Shown here: in pieces, positions 39,640 through 49,843 of the stretch
Position numbering within the stretch: the stretch's first letter is position 1
Layout of the letters: each line of letters opens with the position of its first letter
NCBI GenBank assembly: GCA_963813345.1
Contig: CAWEYR010000004.1
Location: 62,001 to 126,000, forward strand
Origin: CAWDDA01 sp963813345
GTDB taxonomy: Bacteria > Acidobacteriota > Blastocatellia > RBC074
DNA: 64,000 nt
Direction: 5' to 3'
Notes under the pieces: model-generated
What the model saw: the letters and a program-made list of their open reading frames with translations, nothing else
The model's database searches: none
Told to the model about the DNA's origin: nothing
Position numbers and translations under genes: made by a program

Positions 39640-39687
39640 ACGCTGGCTAAGACGCTGGCTGGCTAACACGCTGGCAAACCACGCTGG
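39640..39687. repeat. Four ACGCTGG direct repeats upstream of the TonB receptor gene
   Basis: ACGCTGG starts at 39640, 39652, 39668 and 39681. Just before them GAAGCCACGAT is repeated twice (around 39538-39566). They lie in the receptor's upstream region, and an AGGAG site at 39717-39722 precedes the gene. Role unknown; the spacing is less regular than in the CTTTAG array. Confidence 0.6.
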
Positions 39688-39728
39688 GATCAGATCGTCT
39701 CGTCCACATTTATCTTGAGGAGAACGCT

Positions 39729-42700
39729 ATGTCAAAACGATCAGCAATGCTGTCGAGTAGTGTCTTGACCGTGCTCGTATTGTTTGCCGGACCGGGGGTC
39801 ACAGCACGGGCACAACAGTTCACCGGCACGATTCGTGGAACGGTTCTGGATTCCGCAGGTGCGGTCGTGGTCGGAGCAGAGGTTTCGGCCATCAACCGTG
39901 CAACCAACGAAACTCGCACCGCGATCACAGAGAGTGACGGGAGCTACGTCGTGCCTCAATTGAGGCCGGGTTTGTACCTCGTTGTCGTAAAAAAGTCAGG
40001 TTTCAAATCGGCCGCGCTCGACGAGATCAAACTTGACGTGCAGCAGGTCAGGGAAACCGATATCACGCTGACAGTTGGCGCGGCAACTGAGACGGTCTCG
40101 ATCACGGCCTCCGGCGCGACGACGATTGAGACCACCAGCTCCACGATCAGTCAGACTATCGAGAACAAACGAGTTGTGGATCTGCCACTTAATGGCCGCA
40201 ATCCATTTGCCCTGGCAGCTCTAAGTCCCGGAGTAATTCCCGCGCCCGGCTCTTCGCCCTTCATCAGCGGAGGCCGGAATGCGACGAGCGAAGTGACGAT
40301 TGATGGAATTTCGAATGTTAATGCTGAGAACAACGTGTCGATTCTGGATCTGAACTATACGCCATCAGTGGACGCGGTTCAGGAGTTCAGCGTGCAAACC
40401 AATTCGATCAGCGCTGAATTCGGGCGGTTCGGCGGAGGGGTGATCAACCTTGTCACAAAGAGCGGCACGAATAGGTATCACTGGACATTGTTTGAGTTTT
40501 TCCGGAACAGTGCCCTGGATGCCACCAACTTCTTTACGAATCGGGCGAATCAAAAGAAGGGCAGTTTCAAGCGAAATCAGTTCGGGGGCAATATTGGTGG
40601 ACCGATCATCGGGGATCGCACATTCTTCTTCTTCAATTACGAAGGGCTGCGACAGGGAACGGCGTCGGTGGCATCGTTCACCGTTCCTATCGAGGCCTGG
40701 AAGCGAGGGGATTTCTCGAATCTGAGAAATGCCGCCGGACAGCCGATCATTATTTATGATCCGCTGACGACGAAACCTGATCCCGCCAATCCTGGCCGAT
40801 TCACGCGTGACCCGTTCCCGAACAACCAGATTCCGTTGAACCGAATCAGTCCGATTGCCGCGCGGCTGATGCAATACTGGCCGGCACCGAACACGACGCC
40901 GACAAACGTCAACACGCAGCAGAACAACTTCACTGCGTCGGGCACAAACATTTCGAATGCCAATCAGATCGACTCGCGTGTAGATCACAACTTCAGTTCG
41001 AACTGGCGTGCTTTCGTGCGTTTCTCATCACTCTTCAAGAATCCGAGCCGCCCGTTCAATCATTACGGTAATCTGGCGACGCCAAACAATGCGGGGCCGG
41101 TTGACAGCACGGCGCGCAGCCTTTCGATTGACAGCGCCTACACCGTGGATCCGACGCTCATAGTCACTTTGCGTTACGGTTTGAACCGGCGAACAGCCAA
41201 GCGTACGCCGTTCTCGACCGGGTTTGATTTCACGCAGCTCGGTTTCCCGGCTTCGCTCAAGTCGGTGGCCGATGCGCTCGAGTTCCCGCGTTTCGACATC
41301 AACGGGGTTTCGTCGCTCGGTCAGGAGACCTTCAACGATCTGGTGATCGCGCCAACGACCCACAGCTTCAACACAAACGTCACCAAAACACTGACTCAAC
41401 ACACGCTCAAGTTCGGGATGGATTATCGCAAGCTGATGCTCAACTTTCTTCAATTGAGTCAGCCCTCGGGCCAGTACTCGTTCAACCAGGGTTGGACTCA
41501 GCGCGATCCGAATCAGGCGAGTGGAACCGCCGGATTTGGACTCGCGTCACTTCTCATCGGGACACCGGCCTCAGGCACTCTCAGTCACGATCCAACACCG
41601 GCTTCAGCGAGCTCGTACTGGGGGTTTTATGTCAACGATGACTGGCGCGTTTCACCAAAACTGACGGTCAACCTCGGTTTGAGGTACGATCTGGATGTAC
41701 CGCGAACAGAGCGATTCAATCGCCTGAGCTTCTTTGATTTTGACGCGGCATCGCCGCTCGCAGGGCGCGTGCCGGCCAACCCATTCTTCAACCCGGCAAG
41801 TCTGACTGGCGCGATTCAGTTTGTTACGCCGGAGAACCGCCGGCAATTCCCGACCGACAAGAACAACTGGGGACCGCGGATTGGATTTGCGTACAGCGTC
41901 GGAGACAAGACGGTCATCCGGGCAGCTTACGGAATCACTTATTCCCCGTCTGCACTGCAGGCGGCCGGTCACACTGGAACCGCAGGGATGATTGGATACC
42001 GCACAGCGAGCTCGATGGTTGTCAGTCTTGACGGTCGGACGCCGATCGCCTTCCTCGACAATCCGTTCCCGAACGGGTTCAACCTGCCGCCGGGAACAGC
42101 TCTTGGTCCGGCGACCAACATCGGTCTGGGAATTGGTGAAGGTGTCATCCCGGATTGGCACAGCCCTTACATTCAGCAATGGAATTTCAACGTGCAGCGC
42201 GAACTGCCGGGTCACATCGTCTTTGAGGCTGCCTACATTGGCAGCAAAGGGACTCGTCTGTTAGCAGGAGAGAGCGGACTCACGCTATCACAACTGCCGG
42301 CATCGTTCCTCAGCCAGGGAACTACGTTGCAGAACCAGGTTCCGAATCCCTTTTTTGGTATCATCACGAACCCCTCTTCGGGGCTTCGTTTTGAGACAGT
42401 CTCGCGTGCGCAGCTCTTGAGACCTTATCCGCAGTACACGGGCATCAACGCTTTCCGCGTACCATATGGCTTTTCGATATACCACGGCGGAACGCTCAAG
42501 GCCGATAAACGTTTCTCGAGCGGTGTAAGCTTTCTCGCGGCGTACACCTGGAGCAAGCTGATCGACGACGTGTCAACTACCGTCGGGTTTCTTGGACAGG
42601 CAAGCACGCGCCAGGACGCATATAACCGTGCGGCGGAGCGAGCCATTGGTTCACAGGATATTGCGCATCGTTTTGTCGCAAGCTTTGTCTACGATCTGCC

Positions 42701-43218
42701 GTTTGGAAGGGGCAAGAGCTTTCGGCAGGGACGCGTCCGGTCCATTGAACTGGGTGCTGGGAGGCTGGCAATTCAATGGCATCGTCCAGTTCCAGAGCGG
42801 TGTTCCAATACTGATAACGCAGGGCGCGAACAACGTCGGTCTTTTCAATCCTTCGCAGCGGCCTACGTGGAACGGGAGCGACCCGAATCTCGAGGGCAGC
42901 AAGGCCGACAAACTGGCGAGGTGGTTTAACACTTCGGCCTTCGCGATTACGCCAGCGTTTACTTTCGGCAATACGCCGCGCGTCATGCCGGATTTGCGCA
43001 TGGACGGTGAGAAGAACTTCGATCTCTCGATATTCAAGAACAACTACTTCAACGAGGGAAAATGGAATGTCCAGTTCCGCGCCGAGTTCTTCAACGCATT
43101 CAATCGCGTCCGCTTTGCCGGTCCGGGAGGCGCAGTCGATTCCGGTAACTTTGGCGTTGTCGGCGGTCAGGGCAACGGTCCGCGTCAGATCCAACTCGCG
43201 CTCAAACTGATCTTTTGA
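39729..43218 (+). CDS. Oar-like TonB-dependent outer membrane receptor, frame broken
   Basis: About 1162 aa after repair. A Sec signal (residues 1-30) is followed by a carboxypeptidase-regulatory beta-sandwich (GTIRGTVLDSAGAVVVGAEV, about 35-120), a plug domain (NGRNPFALAALSPGV; GGRNATSEVTIDGIS) and a large beta-barrel ending in the aromatic C-terminus LKLIF. An extra base near 42723-42726 breaks the frame late in the barrel; removing it gives GRDASGPLNWVLGGWQFNG. Such acidobacterial receptors import large or scarce substrates across the outer membrane using TonB energy. The start has a GAGGAG site. Substrate unknown. Confidence 0.9.
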
Positions 43219-43278
43219 GGTACGTTGTACCGCCTGGGAGCGCCGGTCTGGAGACCGGCGCTCCCAGGCGCTCCCAGG
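43218..43278. repeat. Composite repeat: family A tip joined to another dyad
   Basis: GGTACGTTGTACCGCC (family A tip) runs directly into TGGGAGCGCCGGTCTGGAGACCGGCGCTCCCA, a perfect dyad of a different type, and a partial duplicate GGCGCTCCCAGG. It begins at the last base of the TonB receptor stop codon. Confidence 0.85.
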
Positions 43279-43305
43279 ACTACATACAGGAGGAAACAAC
43301 GATTC

Positions 43306-44178
43306 ATGTCATTGACGACAATTCTTCCGTTTGCGCTCGCGCTCGCGCTCGTACTTGCGACGCCGCAGAACAAACCTCAGGTGATCTACCTTTGGCCCAG
43401 TGGATCAGCGACACTTCAGGGAGCAAACGAGAAAGAGATCACGAACCCGCCGAACCCGCAGCCTGGGCAAGTCATCCGCCAGATCAAGAACATCCATAAT
43501 CCATCGATCGAGGTCTTGCTGCCTCCGACAGGAAAGGCTAACGGTACGGCACTGATCGTCGCCGCTGGCGGTGGTCACCGCGAACTGAATGTCGGCACGG
43601 AAGCATACGATTTGATTGAATGGCTTCACGGGTTAGGCATCACTGTGTTCAATCTCAAGTACCGTCTGGCGCAGACACCGAACTACAAATACACTGTTGA
43701 AGGAGAGGCTCTGCAGGACACGCAGCGCGCCATTCGTATCATCCGCCACCGGGCTAAGGAATGGGGAATCAACCCGGCACGTGTCGGTATTCTCGGATTC
43801 TCTGCAGGCGGCGCATTGGCGGCGCTGGCTGATATTCGATTTGATCGCGGGCGGCCTGATGCAACCGATCCGATCGATCGCGAGAGCTGCCGCCCCGATT
43901 TCGTAGGTCTCGTATATCCAGGGTGGGCACCGATGGACATCACGGCGCCAAACGATGCCGCCCCGGCTTTTCTCACAAGTGCGGGCATAGATGATCGCTC
44001 GCACGCGCGTCAAACTGTAGAGTTTTTCAACTCGCTCTTTAAGGTTGGTGTCCCGGCAGACCTTCACATTTATGCGCGTGGCGGTCATGGCGGAGGCATC
44101 AAGCCACGAGATGGAATTCCGTTTGGTACCTGGCATCACAGGTTTGGTGAATGGTTGCGCGACATAGGAATGCTCTGA
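43306..44178 (+). CDS. Exported alpha/beta hydrolase (esterase-like)
   Basis: From the ATG at 43306 (AGGAGG site 12 bases ahead) the product is 290 aa with a hydrophobic signal (MSLTTILPFALALALVLATP). An alpha/beta hydrolase domain follows, with the oxyanion-loop segment IVAAGGGHRELN, nucleophile elbow GFSAGG, and a final histidine region (YARGGHGGGIKPRDG). It resembles acetyl-xylan-esterase or BD-FAE-type carbohydrate esterases. Upstream codons lie in repeat sequence and are not used. It overlaps the next gene by one base (TGATG). Confidence 0.88.
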   Translation: MSLTTILPFALALALVLATPQNKPQVIYLWPSGSATLQGANEKEITNPPNPQPGQVIRQIKNIHNPSIEVLLPPTGKANGTALIVAAGGGHRELNVGTEAYDLIEWLHGLGITVFNLKYRLAQTPNYKYTVEGEALQDTQRAIRIIRHRAKEWGINPARVGILGFSAGGALAALADIRFDRGRPDATDPIDRESCRPDFVGLVYPGWAPMDITAPNDAAPAFLTSAGIDDRSHARQTVEFFNSLFKVGVPADLHIYARGGHGGGIKPRDGIPFGTWHHRFGEWLRDIGML

Positions 44179-45749
44179 TGTGGAGAACATTGACACCCGT
44201 TGCCGTCGTCATTCTTTGCGCCGCGTTGCTGCAGTCAATTGGCCCGGTTGCCTCGCAGAGCCCGAAACTCGGACTGTTTGACCGCAATGGCGACATAGGC
44301 GCTGTGAAACTGCAGGGTTCGGTCGAATACGACGAGGCAGCGAAGACCTACACCGTTGCTGGTGGCGGTGAGAACATGTGGGGGGCGACTGACGCTTTTC
44401 ACTACATCTGGAAAAGGGTCTCGGGAGATCTTGCGATTGCGGCCGATATCCGCTTTATCGGAAACGGTGGCAATGCGCATCGCAAAGCGTGTCTCATCAT
44501 TCGGCAGAGCCTCGATCCTGATTCGGCGTACGCGGATGCTGCGCTCCACGGAGACGGTCTGACCTCGCTGCAATACCGCGAAGTAAAGGGCGGACCAACG
44601 CGCGAAATTCAGTCGAACGTGAAGGCACCCGGCCGCATTCAGATCGAGAAGCGCGGCGACTATGTCTTCATGTCGATCTCTCGACCAGCTGGGCGCGAAA
44701 ATGAACTGCTGCAATCAGCTGGCGGCTCGTTCAGAATCAAGCTGAATGAACCCTTCTACGTTGGTCTTGGTGTCTGCGCGCACGACAACAGTGTTCTCGA
44801 GAAAGCCGTGTTTTCGAAAGTCGAGCTCAAACAACCTCCGCAGCGGTTGCTCGAAAGCACGCTCGAGACTGTAGCCATCTCATCGAAGGATCGTCGCGTG
44901 GTCTACACGAAACAGGCGCATTTCGAAGCGCCCAACTGGTCGCCCGACGGGAAGTTCTTACTCTTCAATCAGGCCGGCCGTATCTACAGGTTGCCGGTTG
45001 CTGGATCGCACGCTATCGAACCACAACTCATCGATACTGGCTTTGCGACGCGCTGCAACAACGATCATGGTATTTCGCCAGATGGCAGGCAGCTTGTGAT
45101 CAGCGATCAATCTCAGGAGTCGCGCCGCTCATTGATCTATGTCTTGCCGATAGAAGGAGGAACGCCGCGGCGCGTCACCGAGCTTGCGCCATCGTACTGG
45201 CATGGCTGGTCGCCTGACGGCAAGATGCTTGCCTACTGCGCTGAGCGAAACGGCGATTACGATATCTACACGATTCCCGTCGAAGGCGGCAAAGAGAGAC
45301 AGCTGACAACGGCGAAGGGTCTGGATGACGGACCTGACTATTCTCACGACGGGCAATTCATCTATTTCAATTCAGATCGCTCCGGCTTGATGCAAGTCTG
45401 GAGGATGAAGACCGATGGCAGCGAACAGACCCAGATCACGCGCGACGAGTACAACAACTGGTTTCCGCATCCGTCGCCTGATGGCAGATGGCTTGTCTTT
45501 CTTTCATACGACAAAGACGTACAGGGCCATCCTGCAAACAAGGATGTCATGCTGCGAATTATGCCTATCACGACGGCGGCGTCGGCAACGTCGCCAACGT
45601 CGCCAACACCTGGCGGGGCGTCTGCAGAGACGGGCGCGATCCAGGTGCTCGCGAAACTCTTTGGCGGCCAGGGCACGATCAATGTGCCATCCTGGTCGCC
45701 CGACAGCCGCAACGTTGCGTTTGTAAGCTATCGATTGATTGAACCGTAA
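44178..45749 (+). CDS. Exported PD40/TolB-type propeller protein with N-terminal lectin-like domain
   Basis: A 523-aa protein starting at the ATG that overlaps the hydrolase stop. A signal peptide ends near VASQS. Residues about 35-220 form a beta-sandwich reminiscent of DUF1349/concanavalin-like domains (AFHYIWKRVSGDLAIAADIR). A propeller with PD40 blades follows (WSPDGKFLLFNQ, HGISPDGRQLVIS, WSPDGKMLAYCAE, WSPDSRNVAFVSY). No active site was recognised. It probably binds polysaccharide or protein in the periplasm. Coupled translation links it to the hydrolase. Confidence 0.85.
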   Translation: MWRTLTPVAVVILCAALLQSIGPVASQSPKLGLFDRNGDIGAVKLQGSVEYDEAAKTYTVAGGGENMWGATDAFHYIWKRVSGDLAIAADIRFIGNGGNAHRKACLIIRQSLDPDSAYADAALHGDGLTSLQYREVKGGPTREIQSNVKAPGRIQIEKRGDYVFMSISRPAGRENELLQSAGGSFRIKLNEPFYVGLGVCAHDNSVLEKAVFSKVELKQPPQRLLESTLETVAISSKDRRVVYTKQAHFEAPNWSPDGKFLLFNQAGRIYRLPVAGSHAIEPQLIDTGFATRCNNDHGISPDGRQLVISDQSQESRRSLIYVLPIEGGTPRRVTELAPSYWHGWSPDGKMLAYCAERNGDYDIYTIPVEGGKERQLTTAKGLDDGPDYSHDGQFIYFNSDRSGLMQVWRMKTDGSEQTQITRDEYNNWFPHPSPDGRWLVFLSYDKDVQGHPANKDVMLRIMPITTAASATSPTSPTPGGASAETGAIQVLAKLFGGQGTINVPSWSPDSRNVAFVSYRLIEP

Positions 45750-48700
45750 GGAATCTGTTTTGCGCGCGTTCAAACTTTTCCTTCTGACCTTGTTTTCATC
45801 TGCCTGTTTTGCAGCCGTGTTCCCGTTGATCTTACCCGTGAGCCGAGCGCAGCGATCGGATCCATTCAAACAATCGGTCCAGCCATTTCTTGCCAGTCAT
45901 TGTTACCAATGCCATAACGCGCAATCGAAATCCGGCGGCCTGAATCTCGAGGTTTTTCAGGCTGCTGTGGCAATCGCAGAGAACCGGCAGCTCTGGGAGG
46001 ACGTTGTCTTCAGACTGCGCATGGGGCTAATGCCACCAAAGGGTATGCCGCGTCCTGACAAACACTCACTCGATAATGTAGTAGCCTGGATCGAGGGCGA
46101 GTTCGCTCGGCTGGACCATCTGGTGAAGCCTGACCCTGGACGCGTGACGGCACGGCGGTTAAACCGTGCCGAGTACAACAACACGGTGCGCGACCTATTG
46201 GGCGTTGATATTGAGCCTGCCAAAGATTTCCCACAGGACGATTCGGCACACGGCTTCGACAATATTGCAGACGCGCTTTCGCTTTCGCCTACGCTGATGG
46301 AAAAGTACATGGCGGCTGCGGAGAAGATCGCTCGCCTGGCTGTCTTCGGTCCGGAATTGAAACCGCTGAGCTTTCGCGTCGAACCTGTGCGGCCGCGGCG
46401 TCTGGAGATCAATCCTGTACGACTCGAGCAACCGCCTTTCTACACGATGCACGACTATGATCAGACGGGCATCTCGCATCCAGGTTCATATCATTTGACG
46501 CATCGTTTTCCCGCAAGCGGAGAATATCTATTCCGACTTCGCGCGGACGGAGCCAAACCGCCGGGTTCAGAACCACAAGAGCTGGACCTGTATCTCGATG
46601 GGCGAATCATTCAATCCTTCGATGTGCCAAATAAAGTCACGGCAACCAACGAACGGTTGCCAGTCTTTATGGAAACGCGGTTGAAGGTCACGGCCGGCAC
46701 TCATCAGGTAATCGCTGCCTTTCCACGTCTCTTCGAAGGCTTGCCGCAATCGTTCAATGGGCCCAATCCGTCGAAGTTGCCGCAACCTCCGCCGCCTGAT
46801 CCAGCGCGAGTTTTCCCAGCGCTTTCGGCGAATGCAACACCTGAGCAGGTCAAAGCACGAGAAGCTGCAATCGAGCGATTCAAATCGCGCAAGCCTTCAT
46901 TTGAAGGGATGGCAATTGCAGAGGTCGAGATCGTCGGGCCGTTTGAATACTCGAAGGGGCCCTCGGTTGAGACGATTGAGAAGTTGTATATGTGCGGTCA
47001 TCGGAATGGAAGGCACCGTTCTGCTTGCGCAACCAGAATCGTGCGTCATCTTGCGCATCGCGCGTTCCGTCGCCCTGTCGAACCATCTGAGGTGGAAGGG
47101 CTGACTGCGATCATTACCAGTGCCGAGGAACGTGGGCGGTCGTTTGAACAGGGTCTGGCGCTGGCGGTCCAGGCGATCCTGGTCTCTCCGGATTTTCTTT
47201 TTCGTATCGAGAAAGATCGTGAAGCTCGGAATGCAATGGTGCCCGCTCAGATAAGTCAGCATGAGCTGGCTTCGCGACTATCATATTTCCTGTGGAGCAG
47301 CATGCCTGACAATGAGCTGCTACGGCTGGCAGATCATGGCGTGCTCAGAAAGCCTGCCGTATTGACTGCACAGGTAGGGAGGATGTTAGGCGACAAGAGA
47401 ACCGGTGCTCTGGTAGAGAATTTCGCCGGTCAATGGCTCGAGATTCGCCGTCTCGAATCGGTGCAGCCTGATCGCGATCGGTTCCCCGACTTCGATGAAT
47501 ACCTGAGAGCATCCATGCTGAAGGAGACTGAGCTCTTCTTCGAGAACATCATCCTCCAGGACCGCAGCATCCTGGACTTTGTCGGTGCCAGATACACGTT
47601 TCTGAACGAGCGGCTGGCTCGTCATTACGGAATCAACGGCGTCCGCGGGCCGGAATTTCGAAAAGTGGATCTGACGGGGAGCGAGCGAGCAGGAATCCTT
47701 ACGCAGGCGAGCGTGTTGACAGTATCATCGTATGGCAACCGCACTTCACCCGTTCTTCGCGGCAAGTACATTCTGGAAAATCTATTGAACTCGCCGCCGC
47801 CTCCACCGCCTGCGAATGTGCCTCCACTCGACGAGACAGCGATTGGATCAAAGGGTTCACTGCGGCAGCAATTGGAACAGCACCGGCTGAATCCGGTCTG
47901 TGCATCCTGTCACGCACGAATGGATCCGCTTGGATTCTCACTCGAGAATTTCAACGCCGTTGGCGCGTGGCGTTCGCAGGATGGCAAGTTCCCAATCGAT
48001 CCTTCCGGCACGTTGCCTGACGGCAGATCGTTCAAGAACTCGGGAGAATTGATTCGCATGCTCGAAGGCGAACGCGAAGCCTTTGCAGCATCGTTTACCG
48101 AAAAGCTGCTGACATATGCACTGGGACGCGGAATAGAGAGACATGATCGCGCCGCGGTTAACAGGATCGTTGCGAATGTATCCGCGAATCGTTATCGTTT
48201 TTCGAGTCTGGTGATGGAGATCGTGAAGAGTCTTCCGTTTCAGCGCAGAAGGGCCGAGGCTAAAAGAGACATGAAACCAACAGAAGGAAACAAAGGTAAC
48301 AAAGTAACAGGGTCTTGCAGAGCCAGCGTTCGAATGGTTCTTCTTCAGTTCAGGGTTTCTAAAGGAGCTTCAGCGATGATCATCACTAAAAAAAGACTGT
48401 CACGCAGAACATTGCTCAAGGGCATGGGCGTTTCCGTTTCATTGCCGGTGCTTGATGCGATGACGCCTGCCCTCGCACGACCTGGAGAGACCGGAAGAGT
48501 TCCCCTGCGTCTTGCATTTGTGTATGTGCCGAATGGCATCGAGATGAAGGCCTGGAAGCCGGCCGGTGTCGGAAGAGACTTTGAGTTTACCCGCATTTTG
48601 AAAGCTCTCGAGCCTTTCCGCGATCGTCTTCTCGTGCTTTCGGGACTGGCACACCACACAGGATCATCAAAGGAAGCGGGCGATCACGCGCGGGCTGGCG

Positions 48701-49722
48701 GCACATATCTGACTGGTGTTCATCCAAAGCGTACGACCGGAGCGGATATCGAAGCTGGAATCTCAGTGGATCAGGTAGCCGCCCAGGCAATCGGATCGAG
48801 GACGCAACTCGCTTCACTCGAGCTCGGTTGCGAATCGACGCGTATGGTCGGCAGTTGCGATGCTGGTTACAGCTGCGCTTACCAGAACAGTCTTGCCTGG
48901 CGGACTCCATCCACGCCGATGCCTCCCGAAACTAATCCCCGCTCGGTCTTCGAACGTCTTTATGGCAGCCTGGAAACGAGTCTTGATCCCAAGTCGCGGG
49001 CCGCACTGACTGACGATCGCAAGAGCATCCTTGACTTTGTCAACGATCGCGCGCGCAAGCTGACAGGAAGCCTGGGACCGACTGACCGGCGAAAACTTGA
49101 AGAGTACCTGACAGCGATTCGCGAGGTCGAAAGACGGATTACGCGGGTGGAAGCTGAGAATCGTGAGTTAACTCCGGAGATCGAGAAGCCGACTGGAATT
49201 CCGACCGATTTCGCAGAGCACGTGCGGCTGATGCATGACCTGCTGGTGATCTCGTTTCAGGCTGATATTACGCGTATTTCAACGTTGCTCTACAGTCGGG
49301 AAGGCAGCAACCGCGCTTATCCCGCGCTCGGGTTTACCGATGGGCACCATCCGATCACTCATCATCGGTATATCCCCGATCTCGTCGAGAAGGTCACAAA
49401 GATCAACTGCTATCACGTGGAACAGTTCGCATACCTGGTAAAACGGTTGGACTCTATTCAGGAGGGCGATGGCACGCTGCTCGATCATTGCGTGATTGTT
49501 TATGGCAGCAGCCTGAGCGATGGCAACAAGCACCTTCACGAGGATCTGCCCGTGATTATCGTTGGAGGCGGTAACGGCAGTCTCAAATCGGGACGGCATA
49601 TCGTCTATGAGAACAAACCACCTATGACGAACTTGTTTCTGACGTTGCTCGACAAGGCCGGAGTCCCGACCGAAAAGCTTGGCGACAGCACCGGTAAACT
49701 CGACCACCTGAGTGACGTATAG
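45739..49722 (+). CDS. DUF1592-type cytochrome-c-like protein running in frame into a DUF1552 protein
   Basis: As sequenced this is one 1327-codon frame. A TTG at 45739 overlaps the propeller gene; TTG at 45760, with AAGGA ahead, is the better start. The first 840 residues have a signal peptide, a heme-like CYQCHNAQSKSGG, then the DUF1587/1592/1588/1585 series (RRLNRAEYNNTVRDLLG; SRLSYFLWSSMPDNELL; CASCHARMDPLGFSLENFNAVG). The rest is a DUF1552 protein with its own twin-arginine signal, so two proteins are normally expected here. A lost base near 48250 would remove a stop (TGA at 48272 lies one frame away). Function of both families is unknown; they co-occur in Planctomycetota and Acidobacteriota. 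Confidence 0.82.
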   Translation: MNRKESVLRAFKLFLLTLFSSACFAAVFPLILPVSRAQRSDPFKQSVQPFLASHCYQCHNAQSKSGGLNLEVFQAAVAIAENRQLWEDVVFRLRMGLMPPKGMPRPDKHSLDNVVAWIEGEFARLDHLVKPDPGRVTARRLNRAEYNNTVRDLLGVDIEPAKDFPQDDSAHGFDNIADALSLSPTLMEKYMAAAEKIARLAVFGPELKPLSFRVEPVRPRRLEINPVRLEQPPFYTMHDYDQTGISHPGSYHLTHRFPASGEYLFRLRADGAKPPGSEPQELDLYLDGRIIQSFDVPNKVTATNERLPVFMETRLKVTAGTHQVIAAFPRLFEGLPQSFNGPNPSKLPQPPPPDPARVFPALSANATPEQVKAREAAIERFKSRKPSFEGMAIAEVEIVGPFEYSKGPSVETIEKLYMCGHRNGRHRSACATRIVRHLAHRAFRRPVEPSEVEGLTAIITSAEERGRSFEQGLALAVQAILVSPDFLFRIEKDREARNAMVPAQISQHELASRLSYFLWSSMPDNELLRLADHGVLRKPAVLTAQVGRMLGDKRTGALVENFAGQWLEIRRLESVQPDRDRFPDFDEYLRASMLKETELFFENIILQDRSILDFVGARYTFLNERLARHYGINGVRGPEFRKVDLTGSERAGILTQASVLTVSSYGNRTSPVLRGKYILENLLNSPPPPPPANVPPLDETAIGSKGSLRQQLEQHRLNPVCASCHARMDPLGFSLENFNAVGAWRSQDGKFPIDPSGTLPDGRSFKNSGELIRMLEGEREAFAASFTEKLLTYALGRGIERHDRAAVNRIVANVSANRYRFSSLVMEIVKSLPFQRRRAEAKRDMKPTEGNKGNKVTGSCRASVRMVLLQFRVSKGASAMIITKKRLSRRTLLKGMGVSVSLPVLDAMTPALARPGETGRVPLRLAFVYVPNGIEMKAWKPAGVGRDFEFTRILKALEPFRDRLLVLSGLAHHTGSSKEAGDHARAGGTYLTGVHPKRTTGADIEAGISVDQVAAQAIGSRTQLASLELGCESTRMVGSCDAGYSCAYQNSLAWRTPSTPMPPETNPRSVFERLYGSLETSLDPKSRAALTDDRKSILDFVNDRARKLTGSLGPTDRRKLEEYLTAIREVERRITRVEAENRELTPEIEKPTGIPTDFAEHVRLMHDLLVISFQADITRISTLLYSREGSNRAYPALGFTDGHHPITHHRYIPDLVEKVTKINCYHVEQFAYLVKRLDSIQEGDGTLLDHCVIVYGSSLSDGNKHLHEDLPVIIVGGGNGSLKSGRHIVYENKPPMTNLFLTLLDKAGVPTEKLGDSTGKLDHLSDV
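48376..49722 (+). CDS. DUF1552 protein, probable independent start within the longer frame
   Basis: The ATG at 48376 is preceded by AAAGGAG at good spacing and begins a Tat signal (MIITKKRLSRRTLLKGMG) of a 448-aa DUF1552 protein: LAFVYVPNGIEMKAWKPAG, SGLAHHTGSSKEAGDHARAG and a C-terminal VYGSSLSDGNKHLHEDLPV. A secretion signal in the middle of a fusion would be non-functional, which supports this as the true gene start. DUF1552 resembles sulfatase/DUF1501-type proteins in its histidine-rich motifs. Confidence 0.8.
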   Translation: MIITKKRLSRRTLLKGMGVSVSLPVLDAMTPALARPGETGRVPLRLAFVYVPNGIEMKAWKPAGVGRDFEFTRILKALEPFRDRLLVLSGLAHHTGSSKEAGDHARAGGTYLTGVHPKRTTGADIEAGISVDQVAAQAIGSRTQLASLELGCESTRMVGSCDAGYSCAYQNSLAWRTPSTPMPPETNPRSVFERLYGSLETSLDPKSRAALTDDRKSILDFVNDRARKLTGSLGPTDRRKLEEYLTAIREVERRITRVEAENRELTPEIEKPTGIPTDFAEHVRLMHDLLVISFQADITRISTLLYSREGSNRAYPALGFTDGHHPITHHRYIPDLVEKVTKINCYHVEQFAYLVKRLDSIQEGDGTLLDHCVIVYGSSLSDGNKHLHEDLPVIIVGGGNGSLKSGRHIVYENKPPMTNLFLTLLDKAGVPTEKLGDSTGKLDHLSDV

Positions 49723-49728
49723 AGTCCG

Positions 49729-49793
49729 GAGTTCAAGCTTCAGCTGGCTCGGTCGCAAGCTCGACTAAAACCAGCAAGCTAAAGCTTGAACTC
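49729..49793. repeat. Family B inverted pair
   Basis: GAGTTCAAGCTTCAGCTGG at 49729 faces CAAGCTAAAGCTTGAACTC ending at 49793, with about 26 bases between. It lies just after the DUF1552 stop and may end that transcript. Confidence 0.85.
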
Positions 49794-49843
49794 GATTACA
49801 CTGATCCCTGACATCCGACCCCTTATTTCAGGAGAAATTAGCC

